Origin: Bacteroidales bacterium
Lineage (GTDB): Bacteria; Bacteroidota; Bacteroidia; Bacteroidales; VadinHA17
Assembly (NCBI GenBank): GCA_027451265.1
Contig: DAIDJT010000074.1
Location: 1-10,004, forward strand
DNA: 10,004 nt
Direction of reading: 5' to 3'
Shown: piece by piece, positions 1-7,549 of the stretch
Layout: every line of letters starts with the position of its first letter
How positions within the stretch are numbered: position 1 is the first letter of the stretch
Notes under the pieces: model-generated
The model's input: the letters and a program-made list of their open reading frames with translations, nothing else
Databases searched by the model: none
Told to the model about the DNA's origin: nothing
Program-made: the position numbers and the translations under genes

Positions 1-1
1 C

Positions 2-2395
2 ATGCATACCAGGTCGAAACTGGTGCCGGATGAGGCAATAATGTCAACCACGGCCTTTGCCCTCGGGGTGTTCAACTCTCACCTTACTCAGGGCAACACC
101 AACTTCAACACACTTCTGTCAGTGTGCAACAGCCAGTTCAATATCAACCCGGTCTCCGGCCAGAGAATTTTCGTCATTACGGGAGGTAAGAGAATGCTTC
201 TCGGGGTACCCTCGGCCTTCGAGATGGGGCTGAACCACTGCAGGTGGCTGTACCGCCATGGCAGCAGTCTTTACCAGGTGCTCAGCTGGACTTCCGGGAT
301 TGTTCCGCAGGTCAACATGGAATTCAGTGTCCTTGCGGGCGAGCCTGTTGCCCTGGTGGTGACACATGATTTTGATGAGCTTAACGGCTGGACTATCAGG
401 CCTGGTAAGGATGCCGGGGAGTACCTTGCGGTGCCTTCTGCTGGAAGCATGATCAGTCAGAAGTTCCCGGATGCACAGTTCAGGATTACGGTTCAGTATT
501 CCGGAGGCAGGTACCTCGCAGATGGTGGCCGATACCTTGCAGATGGCAGCAGGTCACGTACAGAGGGAGACGGGTACCGTTCAGGTGGCAGCAGATCCCG
601 TACAGATGGCAACGGATTCGCAGAAGATGACCATCCTCTGCATGACTCTGCTCTTTTTACGGTTGAGACTGAGCCGCTCCCCCGCTTTTGTATAAGCTTC
701 ACCGGTTGTGTTCCGGCCGAGGTTGAACCGGTCCTCTTTGACGATGCCGGCAGGCAGTTTGCTTCAGATACATATGATGCTCTTGAGGAATGGAAGGGGA
801 TGAGCCGTTCTATCTCAATCAGGAGCGGCAATGAGGATATCAGGGCCATATCAGAGATACTTCCGTGGTTAGGGATGAATGCCGTAACGCATTTCCTGAC
901 TCCTTATGGTCTTGAGCAGTTCAGCGGCGCAGCATGGGGTACCCGCGATGTCTCGCAGGGGCCTGTGGAAATGCTGGTGGCAATGGGCAGGTATACAGAG
1001 GCAAAAACGGTGCTGAGAGTTATCTTCTCCAACCAGGAACCTGACGGCGGCTGGCCGCAATGGTGGATGTTTGACAGCTACAATAATATCCGGGCTGACA
1101 GCGCCCACGGCGACGTAATTTACTGGTGCCTGATAGCCCTCTGCAACTATATCAGGGCAACCGGTGATTTTGGATTCATGGATGAGAAGCTGCCATATTA
1201 TCAGAAAGATGAGAAAGCGCAAAAGCTTATTTATCCACTTATTGATCATGTTAACCGATTGGTTAAAAAGGTGATCGGGTCATTCGTGCCCGGAACAATG
1301 CTTGTCCGTTACGGGGGAGGTGACTGGAATGACTCGCTTCAGCCGGTGAACAGGGATCTGGCTGACAGGTTGATATCCTCATGGACGGTTGAGATGAACT
1401 TCCAGGCTTTCAGGGAGTATGCTGAGGTCTGCTCCATGGCCGGGTTTAATAGCCGTGCAGAGGAGTTGAGCCGTTATGCTGATATGATCAGGTCTGATTT
1501 CAACAGGAATCTTGTATGTGACGGCATTGTTGCAGGCTACGGTCTTGCTGGTGATGACGGAAGAATTACACCCCTGCTTCATCCCACTGACTCTATGACA
1601 GGCATCAGTTACAGCCTTCTGCCGATGGAGCGGGGGATTGTCAGCGGCATCTTCACCGGGGAGCAGGCTGCACTTCACCTTGAGCTGATAAGGAAACATC
1701 TTACAGGTCCTGACGGTGCACGGCTGATGGACCGGCCCCTGAGATACAGCGGCGGTGTTGAGAAACTGTTCAGGAGGGCTGAGAGCAGCACCTTCTTTGG
1801 CAGGGAGATAGGGCTGATGTATGTTCATGAACACATCCGTTATGCTGAGTCCCTGGCGCGAACCGGCCGGGCTGAAGAGTTCCTGAGGGCATTACGTCAG
1901 GCGATCCCTGTCGGGTATGCAGAGATAGTTCCGTGCGCTGATGTCAGGCAGTCAAACTGTTATTACAGCAGTTCCGATGCTGTATTTGAGACCCGTTACC
2001 AGGCAGACGTGAAATATCATGAGATAATTGAGGGCAAAATCAGGCTCCGTGGCGGTTGGCGTGTCTACTCAAGCGGTCCGGGAATATTTGCAGGGATCAT
2101 CATGACGCATCTGCTGGGCATCAGGAGGGAGTGGGGCCGAATCATTATTGACCCTGTTTTACCTGCCTCTCTCAATGGGCTGGAGGTTTCAATGAGAATA
2201 ATGGACCGGGCTGTCACCTTTGTATACCATATCAGGGAAGGTTGCTGCGGACCGAAACGGATAACGGTAAAAGGAAGGGATGTGGCAGTCACTCCTGTTG
2301 AAAATCAGTACCGGCCCGGAGGCGCGTCACTTGATGAAGCCATCTTTGCCGGCATGCCATCAGGCAGCGAAAACAAGGTTGAGATATACCTCTGA
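2..2395 (+). CDS. GH94-type glycoside phosphorylase-like protein, 5'-partial (C-terminal ~797 residues)
   Basis: Likely an inverting disaccharide phosphorylase of the cellobiose/chitobiose phosphorylase type, or an uncharacterised GH94 relative. These cleave a beta-glycosidic bond with phosphate to give a sugar 1-phosphate. Visible from the N-terminus are a Glyco_transf_36-like beta-sandwich with GVFNSHLTQGNTNFN and GVPSAFEMGLNHCRW (about residues 22-80), then an (alpha/alpha)6-barrel with ADSAHGDVIYW around residue 369 and the catalytic-type motif GGDWNDS (Asp441/Asp444). A C-terminal beta-domain contains GGWRVYSSGPGIF and IIIDPVLPASL. The first Met of the frame is at base 2, but homologous sequence should continue upstream, so the true start is outside the window. 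No signal peptide is visible, so location is undetermined. Residues 168-209 are an odd heptad-repeat insertion. A sensor-regulator follows 61 bp later on the same strand, suggesting regulated glycan use. The family is fairly certain; the substrate is unknown. Confidence 0.85.
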   Translation: MHTRSKLVPDEAIMSTTAFALGVFNSHLTQGNTNFNTLLSVCNSQFNINPVSGQRIFVITGGKRMLLGVPSAFEMGLNHCRWLYRHGSSLYQVLSWTSGIVPQVNMEFSVLAGEPVALVVTHDFDELNGWTIRPGKDAGEYLAVPSAGSMISQKFPDAQFRITVQYSGGRYLADGGRYLADGSRSRTEGDGYRSGGSRSRTDGNGFAEDDHPLHDSALFTVETEPLPRFCISFTGCVPAEVEPVLFDDAGRQFASDTYDALEEWKGMSRSISIRSGNEDIRAISEILPWLGMNAVTHFLTPYGLEQFSGAAWGTRDVSQGPVEMLVAMGRYTEAKTVLRVIFSNQEPDGGWPQWWMFDSYNNIRADSAHGDVIYWCLIALCNYIRATGDFGFMDEKLPYYQKDEKAQKLIYPLIDHVNRLVKKVIGSFVPGTMLVRYGGGDWNDSLQPVNRDLADRLISSWTVEMNFQAFREYAEVCSMAGFNSRAEELSRYADMIRSDFNRNLVCDGIVAGYGLAGDDGRITPLLHPTDSMTGISYSLLPMERGIVSGIFTGEQAALHLELIRKHLTGPDGARLMDRPLRYSGGVEKLFRRAESSTFFGREIGLMYVHEHIRYAESLARTGRAEEFLRALRQAIPVGYAEIVPCADVRQSNCYYSSSDAVFETRYQADVKYHEIIEGKIRLRGGWRVYSSGPGIFAGIIMTHLLGIRREWGRIIIDPVLPASLNGLEVSMRIMDRAVTFVYHIREGCCGPKRITVKGRDVAVTPVENQYRPGGASLDEAIFAGMPSGSENKVEIYL
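503..628 (+). repeat. In-frame 21-bp tandem repeat (six degenerate heptapeptide units)
   Basis: Six consecutive 21-bp units encode GGRYLAD, GGRYLAD, GSRSRTE, GDGYRSG, GSRSRTD and GNGFAED (residues 168-209 of the phosphorylase-like protein). Units 1 and 2 match at 17 of 21 bases. Units 3 and 5 match at 18 of 21, giving a second-order 42-bp period. The repeat is rich in Gly, Arg, Ser and Asp and lies between beta-strand-like segments of the N-terminal sandwich, as expected of a surface loop enlarged by slippage or unequal exchange. Confidence 0.85.
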
Positions 2396-2456
2396 GGTTC
2401 CAGCTTTTTCATATATTTACAACTGGTAACAGGAAGTTGCGTAACAACCGGGACGT

Positions 2457-5273
2457 ATGTCAGAGATACCAGTTGGGGGAACCCTCAGGCTGCTGATTCA
2501 GGTCATCTGTCTGGCCATCCTCTCACCGCCAGTTCATTCCCAGGCCGGAGGAGGCATGAATGATATCAACCGGTTTATACCCGGAACAATACCGGTTAAA
2601 AGCCAGAACTGGGAGATCAGCCGAGACAATGTCAGCGGTTATGTCTATTTTGCCAATTCTGCCGGTCTTATCGAATACAATGGCATTAAGGCAAGGATTT
2701 ATCCTGTGCCTTATCGCCAGGGAGCCAGATCAGTTTATGTCAATGCTGACGGCGTGATTTTCACAGGTTCATATGAAGATTTCGGGTTCTGGAGAAAGGA
2801 CCCCTCCGGGGTACTCTCATACACCTCACTGGCTGCTTCGGCCTCCGTCACCGAGAATGATGAGATATGGAACATCTGTGAGATAAGTCACACCATTTAT
2901 TTTCAGTCGTTTACCTCTGTATATGTATATGACTACAATGGGGTCAGGAGGATATCGGCACCTTCATCAATGCTTTTCTTTTTCAGGGTTGGCGACAGGT
3001 TCATCGCACAATCGATAGATGAGGGACTCTACTGGTTTGACGGTGCAGAATTCAGATTCATACCCGGGAGCGAAATATTTGCGGAGCAAAAGATTCATGC
3101 ACTGATTGATTTCGGTCAGAAAGAGAAGTGGATTTGCACTGCCAACGATGGGATCTTTCTGTTTGACGGAGATCATTTCACCCCTATGGAGAACCAGATC
3201 TCAGGGTACCTGAAAGAGGCTACATGCAACGCCGGGCTTTCAGTTAATGATTCACTTCTTGCCTTCGGAACCATTCTCAGGGGACTTGTCCTGTGTGACC
3301 GGAGTGGCAGGATCCTTGAGAAATTTGATTACTCAAACGGACTTAACAACAACACCGTGTTGTCACTTTACCTCGACGAAGGGAAGGGACTCTGGGCAGG
3401 GCTGGATGATGGTGCAAATTATCTTGATACATTTTCGCCTGTGGCCTTCTATGAGAACTCCAACGGTGATCTTGGAACTATTTATACTGTTATCCGTGAC
3501 CGTGATCATCTCCTTCTTGGGACAAATCACGGGCTATTTGCGACAGATATAGAGAAAGTTGACGGTTCGTACCGTTTTACCAACCTTCAAATAATTCCGG
3601 GTACCCAGGGCCAGGTCTGGAAACTGTCACAGTATGACGGGCAGATCCTGTGCGGCCATAATGACGGCACCTTCCTTGTTGACGGGCTCAAGGCCGTAAG
3701 AATTTCCGACGTCACCGGAGGCTGGTCTGTCAGGCAATTCGGTGAACACCTGGTGCAGGGTACCTATACCGGAATAGTCTCATTCAAAAGAGGTTCGGAA
3801 GGCAAATGGAAGTTCAGCGCCAGGGTTGGCGGTTACACAGAGCCAACCAGGTTCGTGGAGATAGACTACCTGGGATATGTCTGGGCCCTTCATCCCCAGA
3901 AAGGGGTATACCGCCTTGAGCTGAATGAAGAGGCTGATTCTGTAACCAGCTCCCTTTTTTTCAGTCAGGCTGGTGACAGTGCCAGGATTCTCTCAATGGC
4001 AGTTATGAATAACCAGATGGTATTCATCGCCTCAGACCATATCTATGGTTTTGACTATGAGAGAAAGGACTTCTTCCCGGTTACATCTCTGGAACCGGGT
4101 CTGGGTGCGTTTGTCAGGGCAACGCAGATAATACCGTTTCAGAAGAACAGTTACTGGTTTGTACTTGACAACAGGATAGCCCTCTTCAACATCTCGCGCG
4201 ACCTGCAGGCTGAGAAGGTCCTGGAGTTCAGGCATGAGTATGCTGACCTGCCATGGCGTGAACAGCAGGTAATGTCTCTTGACTCCGGTATCCTGCTAAT
4301 TCCGACCCGGCAGGCTTTCAGCATCTATGACATTGAGAGGCTGTCAGGCAGTTCTGAAGTCTCTGCCCTGGCTGTCAGCCGGCTGGTCTTCAGCGGGGGA
4401 AACGGGAGTACAACCATTATTCCCCAGTCGGGAGTTGAAAGACCGGTACCCAGCAGGGCTAACAATCTGACTGTTTATATAGCCAATCCTTCCGGCTTCG
4501 ACCGGGAAATCCGCGAGTACCTTTACAGGATCACAGAGATGGGTGATGAGTGGTACCGCACGGCTACCGACAACTTCTCACTGTTAAACCTTAAGCATGG
4601 GGAATATCATCTCCAGGTGAGGGAGGCAGCCGGAAGCGGAGTGGCAGAAGCCCGGTTCATCATCAGGAGGCCATTTGCCCTGAGCGGATGGGCGCTGGCT
4701 CTGTACCTTGTTGCAGCGGCAGCGATTGCAGCGGCAGGGATAATGTTCTTCCGTTCAAAACTCGAGAGTCACCGCAGGATGATTGAATACGAGGTTGGCA
4801 AGAACAGGCTTGAAAGCGAGCTCGACTACAAGAGTTACGAGCTGATGCTGACCTTGCGCTATCTGATAAGAAAGACGGATACCCTCAGGGAACTGCGTGA
4901 CAAACTGGAGACAGCAAAGGACAGTTCCGCAAAAATGCCCGTGCGTTTCATCAGGGAGATGGAACAGATCATAGACCACGGACTTGACACTCAGACCGAG
5001 GAGTGGCAGAACGTGATGAAGAATCTCAAATTATCACAGGAAGGATTTTTCAGGAAGCTCAAGACGAAGTGCCCGGCATTAACCCCCAATGACCTGAGGC
5101 TCTGTTCATATCTTCGGATGAATTTTACAACCAAGGAGATTGCCAATCTTTCAAATATATCTACCCGTGCGGTGGAGATAGCAAGGTACAGGCTGAGAAC
5201 AAAGCTCAACCTCAGGCATGATGTTAACCTGACAGAGTTTCTGATTCACGAGGCGGAAATAGACCAGGAATAG
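2457..5273 (+). CDS. Membrane-anchored propeller/triple-tyrosine sensor with LuxR-type HTH (transcriptional regulator)
   Basis: Probable one-component transmembrane regulator that senses a ligand outside the cytoplasm and binds DNA inside. An N-terminal signal sequence (hydrophobic LLIQVICLAIL, then PPVHSQA) precedes a long beta-propeller with Reg_prop-type strands such as LWAGLDDGANYLD, LLLGTNHGLFATD and YVWALHPQKGVYRL. A Y_Y_Y domain follows at about 669-738 (NNLTVYIANPSGF, then YLYRITEMGDEWY). One membrane span lies at about 742-765 (GWALALYLVAAAAIAAAG), then a charged coiled coil (about 767-870) and a LuxR-type HTH at 875-919 (LTPNDLRLCSYL, TTKEIANLSNISTRAVE). No histidine kinase or receiver domain is present, unlike hybrid two-component relatives, so signalling must pass directly through the coiled coil. 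Being 61 bp downstream of the GH94-type gene, it may control glycan genes nearby. The start is the first Met ahead of the signal sequence; no strong Shine-Dalgarno is seen. Confidence 0.88.
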   Translation: MSEIPVGGTLRLLIQVICLAILSPPVHSQAGGGMNDINRFIPGTIPVKSQNWEISRDNVSGYVYFANSAGLIEYNGIKARIYPVPYRQGARSVYVNADGVIFTGSYEDFGFWRKDPSGVLSYTSLAASASVTENDEIWNICEISHTIYFQSFTSVYVYDYNGVRRISAPSSMLFFFRVGDRFIAQSIDEGLYWFDGAEFRFIPGSEIFAEQKIHALIDFGQKEKWICTANDGIFLFDGDHFTPMENQISGYLKEATCNAGLSVNDSLLAFGTILRGLVLCDRSGRILEKFDYSNGLNNNTVLSLYLDEGKGLWAGLDDGANYLDTFSPVAFYENSNGDLGTIYTVIRDRDHLLLGTNHGLFATDIEKVDGSYRFTNLQIIPGTQGQVWKLSQYDGQILCGHNDGTFLVDGLKAVRISDVTGGWSVRQFGEHLVQGTYTGIVSFKRGSEGKWKFSARVGGYTEPTRFVEIDYLGYVWALHPQKGVYRLELNEEADSVTSSLFFSQAGDSARILSMAVMNNQMVFIASDHIYGFDYERKDFFPVTSLEPGLGAFVRATQIIPFQKNSYWFVLDNRIALFNISRDLQAEKVLEFRHEYADLPWREQQVMSLDSGILLIPTRQAFSIYDIERLSGSSEVSALAVSRLVFSGGNGSTTIIPQSGVERPVPSRANNLTVYIANPSGFDREIREYLYRITEMGDEWYRTATDNFSLLNLKHGEYHLQVREAAGSGVAEARFIIRRPFALSGWALALYLVAAAAIAAAGIMFFRSKLESHRRMIEYEVGKNRLESELDYKSYELMLTLRYLIRKTDTLRELRDKLETAKDSSAKMPVRFIREMEQIIDHGLDTQTEEWQNVMKNLKLSQEGFFRKLKTKCPALTPNDLRLCSYLRMNFTTKEIANLSNISTRAVEIARYRLRTKLNLRHDVNLTEFLIHEAEIDQE

Positions 5274-5381
5274 GATTCCGTGCCTGGTGGTTGGATAATT
5301 CTCCCGCGTTGTCTTATCCTCAGTTTCGGTGCCTTCTGGCTGTGCTGTTTTCCGGGGGTTGCATATCAGCGGCTTCCCGGC

Positions 5382-6056
5382 TTATTGCCTGATTTCTTCA
5401 AGAATAAATCCCATTCCCCGCAGGGTGCGGAGGCTGAGACCGTGGTCGGAGGCAAGGTATTTGCGCAGGCGGCTGATGAACACATCCATGCTCCGGCCCA
5501 GGAAATAGTCGTCCTCACCCCATATTTCGGTGAGAATCTGTTCGCGTGTCAGCGATTTGTTCCTGTTCTTCATCAGGTGACGGAGCAACTGTGCTTCGCG
5601 GAGGGTGAGCTTCTCCTTGCCCGCCGGTGTGACCAGCTCCAGGGCATTGTACCTGAGCGTGGTGTCAGACAGGCGGTACTCATCCTCTGCAACGGTGTAT
5701 ACCCTTCGCAGTATGTTGTTAATGCGCAGCAAGAGCATCTCCGGGTCAAATGGCTTTGTAATATAGTCGTCGGCCCCGAGCTTCAGTCCCTTGACCATGT
5801 CCTCCCTCAGGCTCTTTGCTGTCAGGAAGATGAAGGGTATTCCCGGATCTTTCGCCCTCAGCTTCTCCGCCAGGGTAAAGCCGTCCATTTCGGGCATCAT
5901 TATATCGAGCACGCATATATCGGGCTGGGAATCATGAAACATTTCCCACGCTTCGCGGCCGTTTCGCGCAAGGGTAACCTCGAATCCGCTCATGGAGAGG
6001 TACTGTGACAGGATGTTCCCGAAATCAATATCGTCTTCGGCAAGCAGGAGTTTCAT
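5382..6056 (-). CDS. OmpR/PhoB-family response regulator (RprY-like)
   Basis: A DNA-binding response regulator of 224 residues, full length for the family. The receiver domain (about 1-118) has the acidic pair Asp8/Asp9 in LLLAEDD, the phosphoacceptor Asp51 in CVLDIMMPEMDGF, Thr79 in FLTAKS and Lys101 in ITKPF. The C-terminal winged helix (about 128-222) contains LTLREAQLLRHLM, the recognition segment GRSMDVFISRLRKYL, and the wing LRTLRGMGFIL. The start codon overlaps the kinase stop as ATGA (6053-6056), so the two are almost certainly translationally coupled and form a cognate pair. The likely target is the 11-bp repeat array at 7465-7493. Sequence style resembles RprY of Bacteroides, but orthology was not tested. 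The gene ends convergently with the propeller regulator; the 108 bp between them show no convincing terminator. Confidence 0.93.
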   Translation of the reverse strand: MKLLLAEDDIDFGNILSQYLSMSGFEVTLARNGREAWEMFHDSQPDICVLDIMMPEMDGFTLAEKLRAKDPGIPFIFLTAKSLREDMVKGLKLGADDYITKPFDPEMLLLRINNILRRVYTVAEDEYRLSDTTLRYNALELVTPAGKEKLTLREAQLLRHLMKNRNKSLTREQILTEIWGEDDYFLGRSMDVFISRLRKYLASDHGLSLRTLRGMGFILEEIRQ

Positions 6057-7414
6057 ATCGTATTCTGGATTGGTATTCTTATTTTAAAAGTAGTTCCTCG
6101 GCCCGGCTTGCTGGTGACAGAGACGTCGCCGCCGTGTGCCGTTGCAATGCGCCTTACGTAATAGAGTCCTAGGCCCAGCCCTTTTGTCTTATGGATGTTA
6201 CCCTGCGGCACCCTGTAGAATTTCTCGAATATATGTCCGAGGTGTTCCGAAGGGATCCCCACACCGTTGTCAGCAACGGTTATTTCAGCGTCACACCCTG
6301 AGACGATGGCCGATACGCGGATAAGCGGTTCCCTGTCGCAGTACCTGACTGCATTGGAGAGCAGGTTGCTGATCATCGTGGTGAAATAAACGATGTCGAC
6401 CGAGGCTTCCAGGCCATCTGTTTTGTAATCCTCTTCAACGGCAGCGCAGCCGTCACATGAAGTCAGGAATGATGAGACCACCTGGTGCAGCAGTTCGTCT
6501 ATTGCCACCCTGTGCCGGTCAAGTTCAAACTCCTGTCTCTCGAGGAAACTCACCTCGAGGATAGTGTTTATCAGCTGGTTGAGATGTATGCTCTGTTTGC
6601 CGATCAGCCTGGCGGTTTCCAGGACCTTTTCCCGGTCTGTTATGACCTGCTCCTTCTCCAGGGTCCTGCCGGCTACGGTGATTGTTGAAAGCGGTGTCTT
6701 AAGCTCGTGGGTCATGTTGTTTATGAAATCGCTCTTCAGTTCCGAGAGCCGTCTTTCCTCAAGCAGGTTTCTCCATGTGAGGCCGAAGACAAGGAAGACA
6801 ATCAGGATGCTGCCGATAATGAGTATGAATGACAGGAGAGCTTCCCTGAAGACCATTTCATTCTTGTGCGTCAGGTCAATCAGGTAATGAAACTCAATTA
6901 CGAAGTTATTGTGTTCCTCCCGGAAGGTGTTTACAAGTACCATTTTCCTTCCCGGTTTGGAATAGGTTGTGTCGGCAAGTACCATCTTGCCTGAAGGTGC
7001 CAGGAGCACCAGTTTTGAAATGGCAATTATCGTTTCAAAGTCGTTGTCATAATGTGCATTGCCGATATATGATTTAAAGAATGAGGTCAGTTGCTCATTC
7101 TCTTCCATGATCTTAAAGGTCTCTTTCAGGGCCAGTTTGCCCAGGGAGGCACTGTCATATGATGTATACAGCTTGCACAGCTCCTCTGAAATAAGGTAAT
7201 CGGCGAATTTGTCAGTTATATCCATCGCCTTTTCGAAGCCGTTGCTCTTCTTTTTTGCCAGGAGGAGGGCAAGTCCTTCGCGTGAGAGGCTCTTGTATCT
7301 CATCAGGATGTTCTCCTCCTTTTGCTTCCATGTATTGCGGATCATAAAGATCTGAACCGCAACGAAGAGAAGCAGGGCTGTAAGGGAAAAGGCAAACAGG
7401 AGTTGACGCTTCAT
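6053..7414 (-). CDS. Membrane sensor histidine kinase (RprX-like), partner of the adjacent response regulator
   Basis: An inner-membrane histidine kinase of 453 residues. TM1 is at about 5-25 (LLFAFSLTALLLFVAVQIFM) and TM2 at about 194-214 (LSFILIIGSILIVFLVFGL). They bracket a roughly 168-residue extracytoplasmic sensor with no motif I recognise. The HisKA dimerisation domain has the H-box FINNMTHELKTPLSTI with phosphorylatable His236. The HATPase domain has the N-box MISNLLSNAVRY (about 347-358), G1 DNGVGIP (382-388), the F-box IFEKFYRV and G2 KGLGLGLYYV. All catalytic elements are intact. A CxxC (Cys320/Cys323) lies between the dimerisation and ATPase domains. It is the first gene of the two-gene operon, reading away from the divergent secreted-protein gene at 7550 and the 11-bp repeat array. 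Location and pairing suggest an envelope-signal sensor; the signal is unknown. Confidence 0.93.
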   Translation of the reverse strand: MKRQLLFAFSLTALLLFVAVQIFMIRNTWKQKEENILMRYKSLSREGLALLLAKKKSNGFEKAMDITDKFADYLISEELCKLYTSYDSASLGKLALKETFKIMEENEQLTSFFKSYIGNAHYDNDFETIIAISKLVLLAPSGKMVLADTTYSKPGRKMVLVNTFREEHNNFVIEFHYLIDLTHKNEMVFREALLSFILIIGSILIVFLVFGLTWRNLLEERRLSELKSDFINNMTHELKTPLSTITVAGRTLEKEQVITDREKVLETARLIGKQSIHLNQLINTILEVSFLERQEFELDRHRVAIDELLHQVVSSFLTSCDGCAAVEEDYKTDGLEASVDIVYFTTMISNLLSNAVRYCDREPLIRVSAIVSGCDAEITVADNGVGIPSEHLGHIFEKFYRVPQGNIHKTKGLGLGLYYVRRIATAHGGDVSVTSKPGRGTTFKIRIPIQNTI

Positions 7415-7430
7415 TTCACCGACTTTTGTT

Positions 7431-7438
7431 CAAAATTA
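7431..7438 (-). promoter_or_regulatory. -7 box (TAnnTTTG) for the kinase/regulator operon
   Basis: On the minus strand the sequence TAATTTTG is an exact match to the Bacteroidota -7 consensus TAnnTTTG, 16 bp before the kinase start codon. No TTTG-type -33 box is found 19-21 bp further upstream. The 11-bp repeat array lies beyond that, where a bound activator could compensate. Autoregulation is inferred from this layout. Confidence 0.5.
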
Positions 7439-7464
7439 ATCAATGCTGCCGGATGATGGAGATG

Positions 7465-7493
7465 ATTAACCTTGCATTAACCTCTCATTAACC
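7465..7493. promoter_or_regulatory. Three-copy 11-bp-period direct repeat, candidate operator for the OmpR-family regulator
   Basis: ATTAACC occurs at 7465, 7476 and 7487, spaced exactly 11 bp, with a partial copy ATAACC at 7494. OmpR/PhoB-family regulators bind head-to-tail repeats at 11-bp spacing, so this array, placed between the two-component operon and the divergent secreted-protein gene, is a strong candidate site for the neighbouring regulator. The last repeat overlaps where a -33 box would be for the rightward promoter. The array lies about 27 bp upstream of the leftward -7 box. The assignment to this regulator is inference. Confidence 0.6.
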
Positions 7494-7514
7494 ATAACCT
7501 GCGATAACAGGCTG

Positions 7515-7522
7515 TAATTTTA
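7515..7522 (+). promoter_or_regulatory. -7-like box for the secreted coiled-coil protein gene
   Basis: TAATTTTA matches seven of eight positions of TAnnTTTG and lies 27 bp before the ATG at 7550. There is no TTTG 19-21 bp upstream; the third ATTAACC repeat sits there instead, which suggests an activator-dependent promoter. A Shine-Dalgarno-like AGGG at 7541-7544, five bases before the ATG, supports the chosen start. Confidence 0.45.
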
Positions 7523-7549
7523 CATTGTCAAACTCTTAAAAGGGCAGTC

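Noticed and set aside
2..4. Base 2 ATG as the true start of the phosphorylase-like gene
   Set aside because: Conserved family sequence begins at once and relatives extend well upstream, so this is most likely an internal Met.
503..628. CRISPR-like array
   Set aside because: Units are contiguous and in frame, with no spacers, and they encode a degenerate heptapeptide.
493..849. A minus-strand frame with PPSARYLPPEY-like repeats
   Set aside because: The repeats are simply the reverse reading of the 21-bp tandem repeat in the phosphorylase-like gene.
2412..2419. Promoter for the propeller regulator (TATATTTA)
   Set aside because: It matches seven of eight -7 positions, but there is no -33 partner and the stretch is AT-rich; co-transcription with the upstream gene is equally likely.
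5352..5380. Terminator between the convergent genes
   Set aside because: Only a 5-bp CCGGG/CCCGG stem with a 19-base loop and no T-run on either strand.
5280..6008. A 242-residue plus-strand open frame
   Set aside because: It lies antisense to the response regulator, whose receiver and winged-helix motifs are intact. The plus-strand translation shows no recognisable domain or codon-use support.
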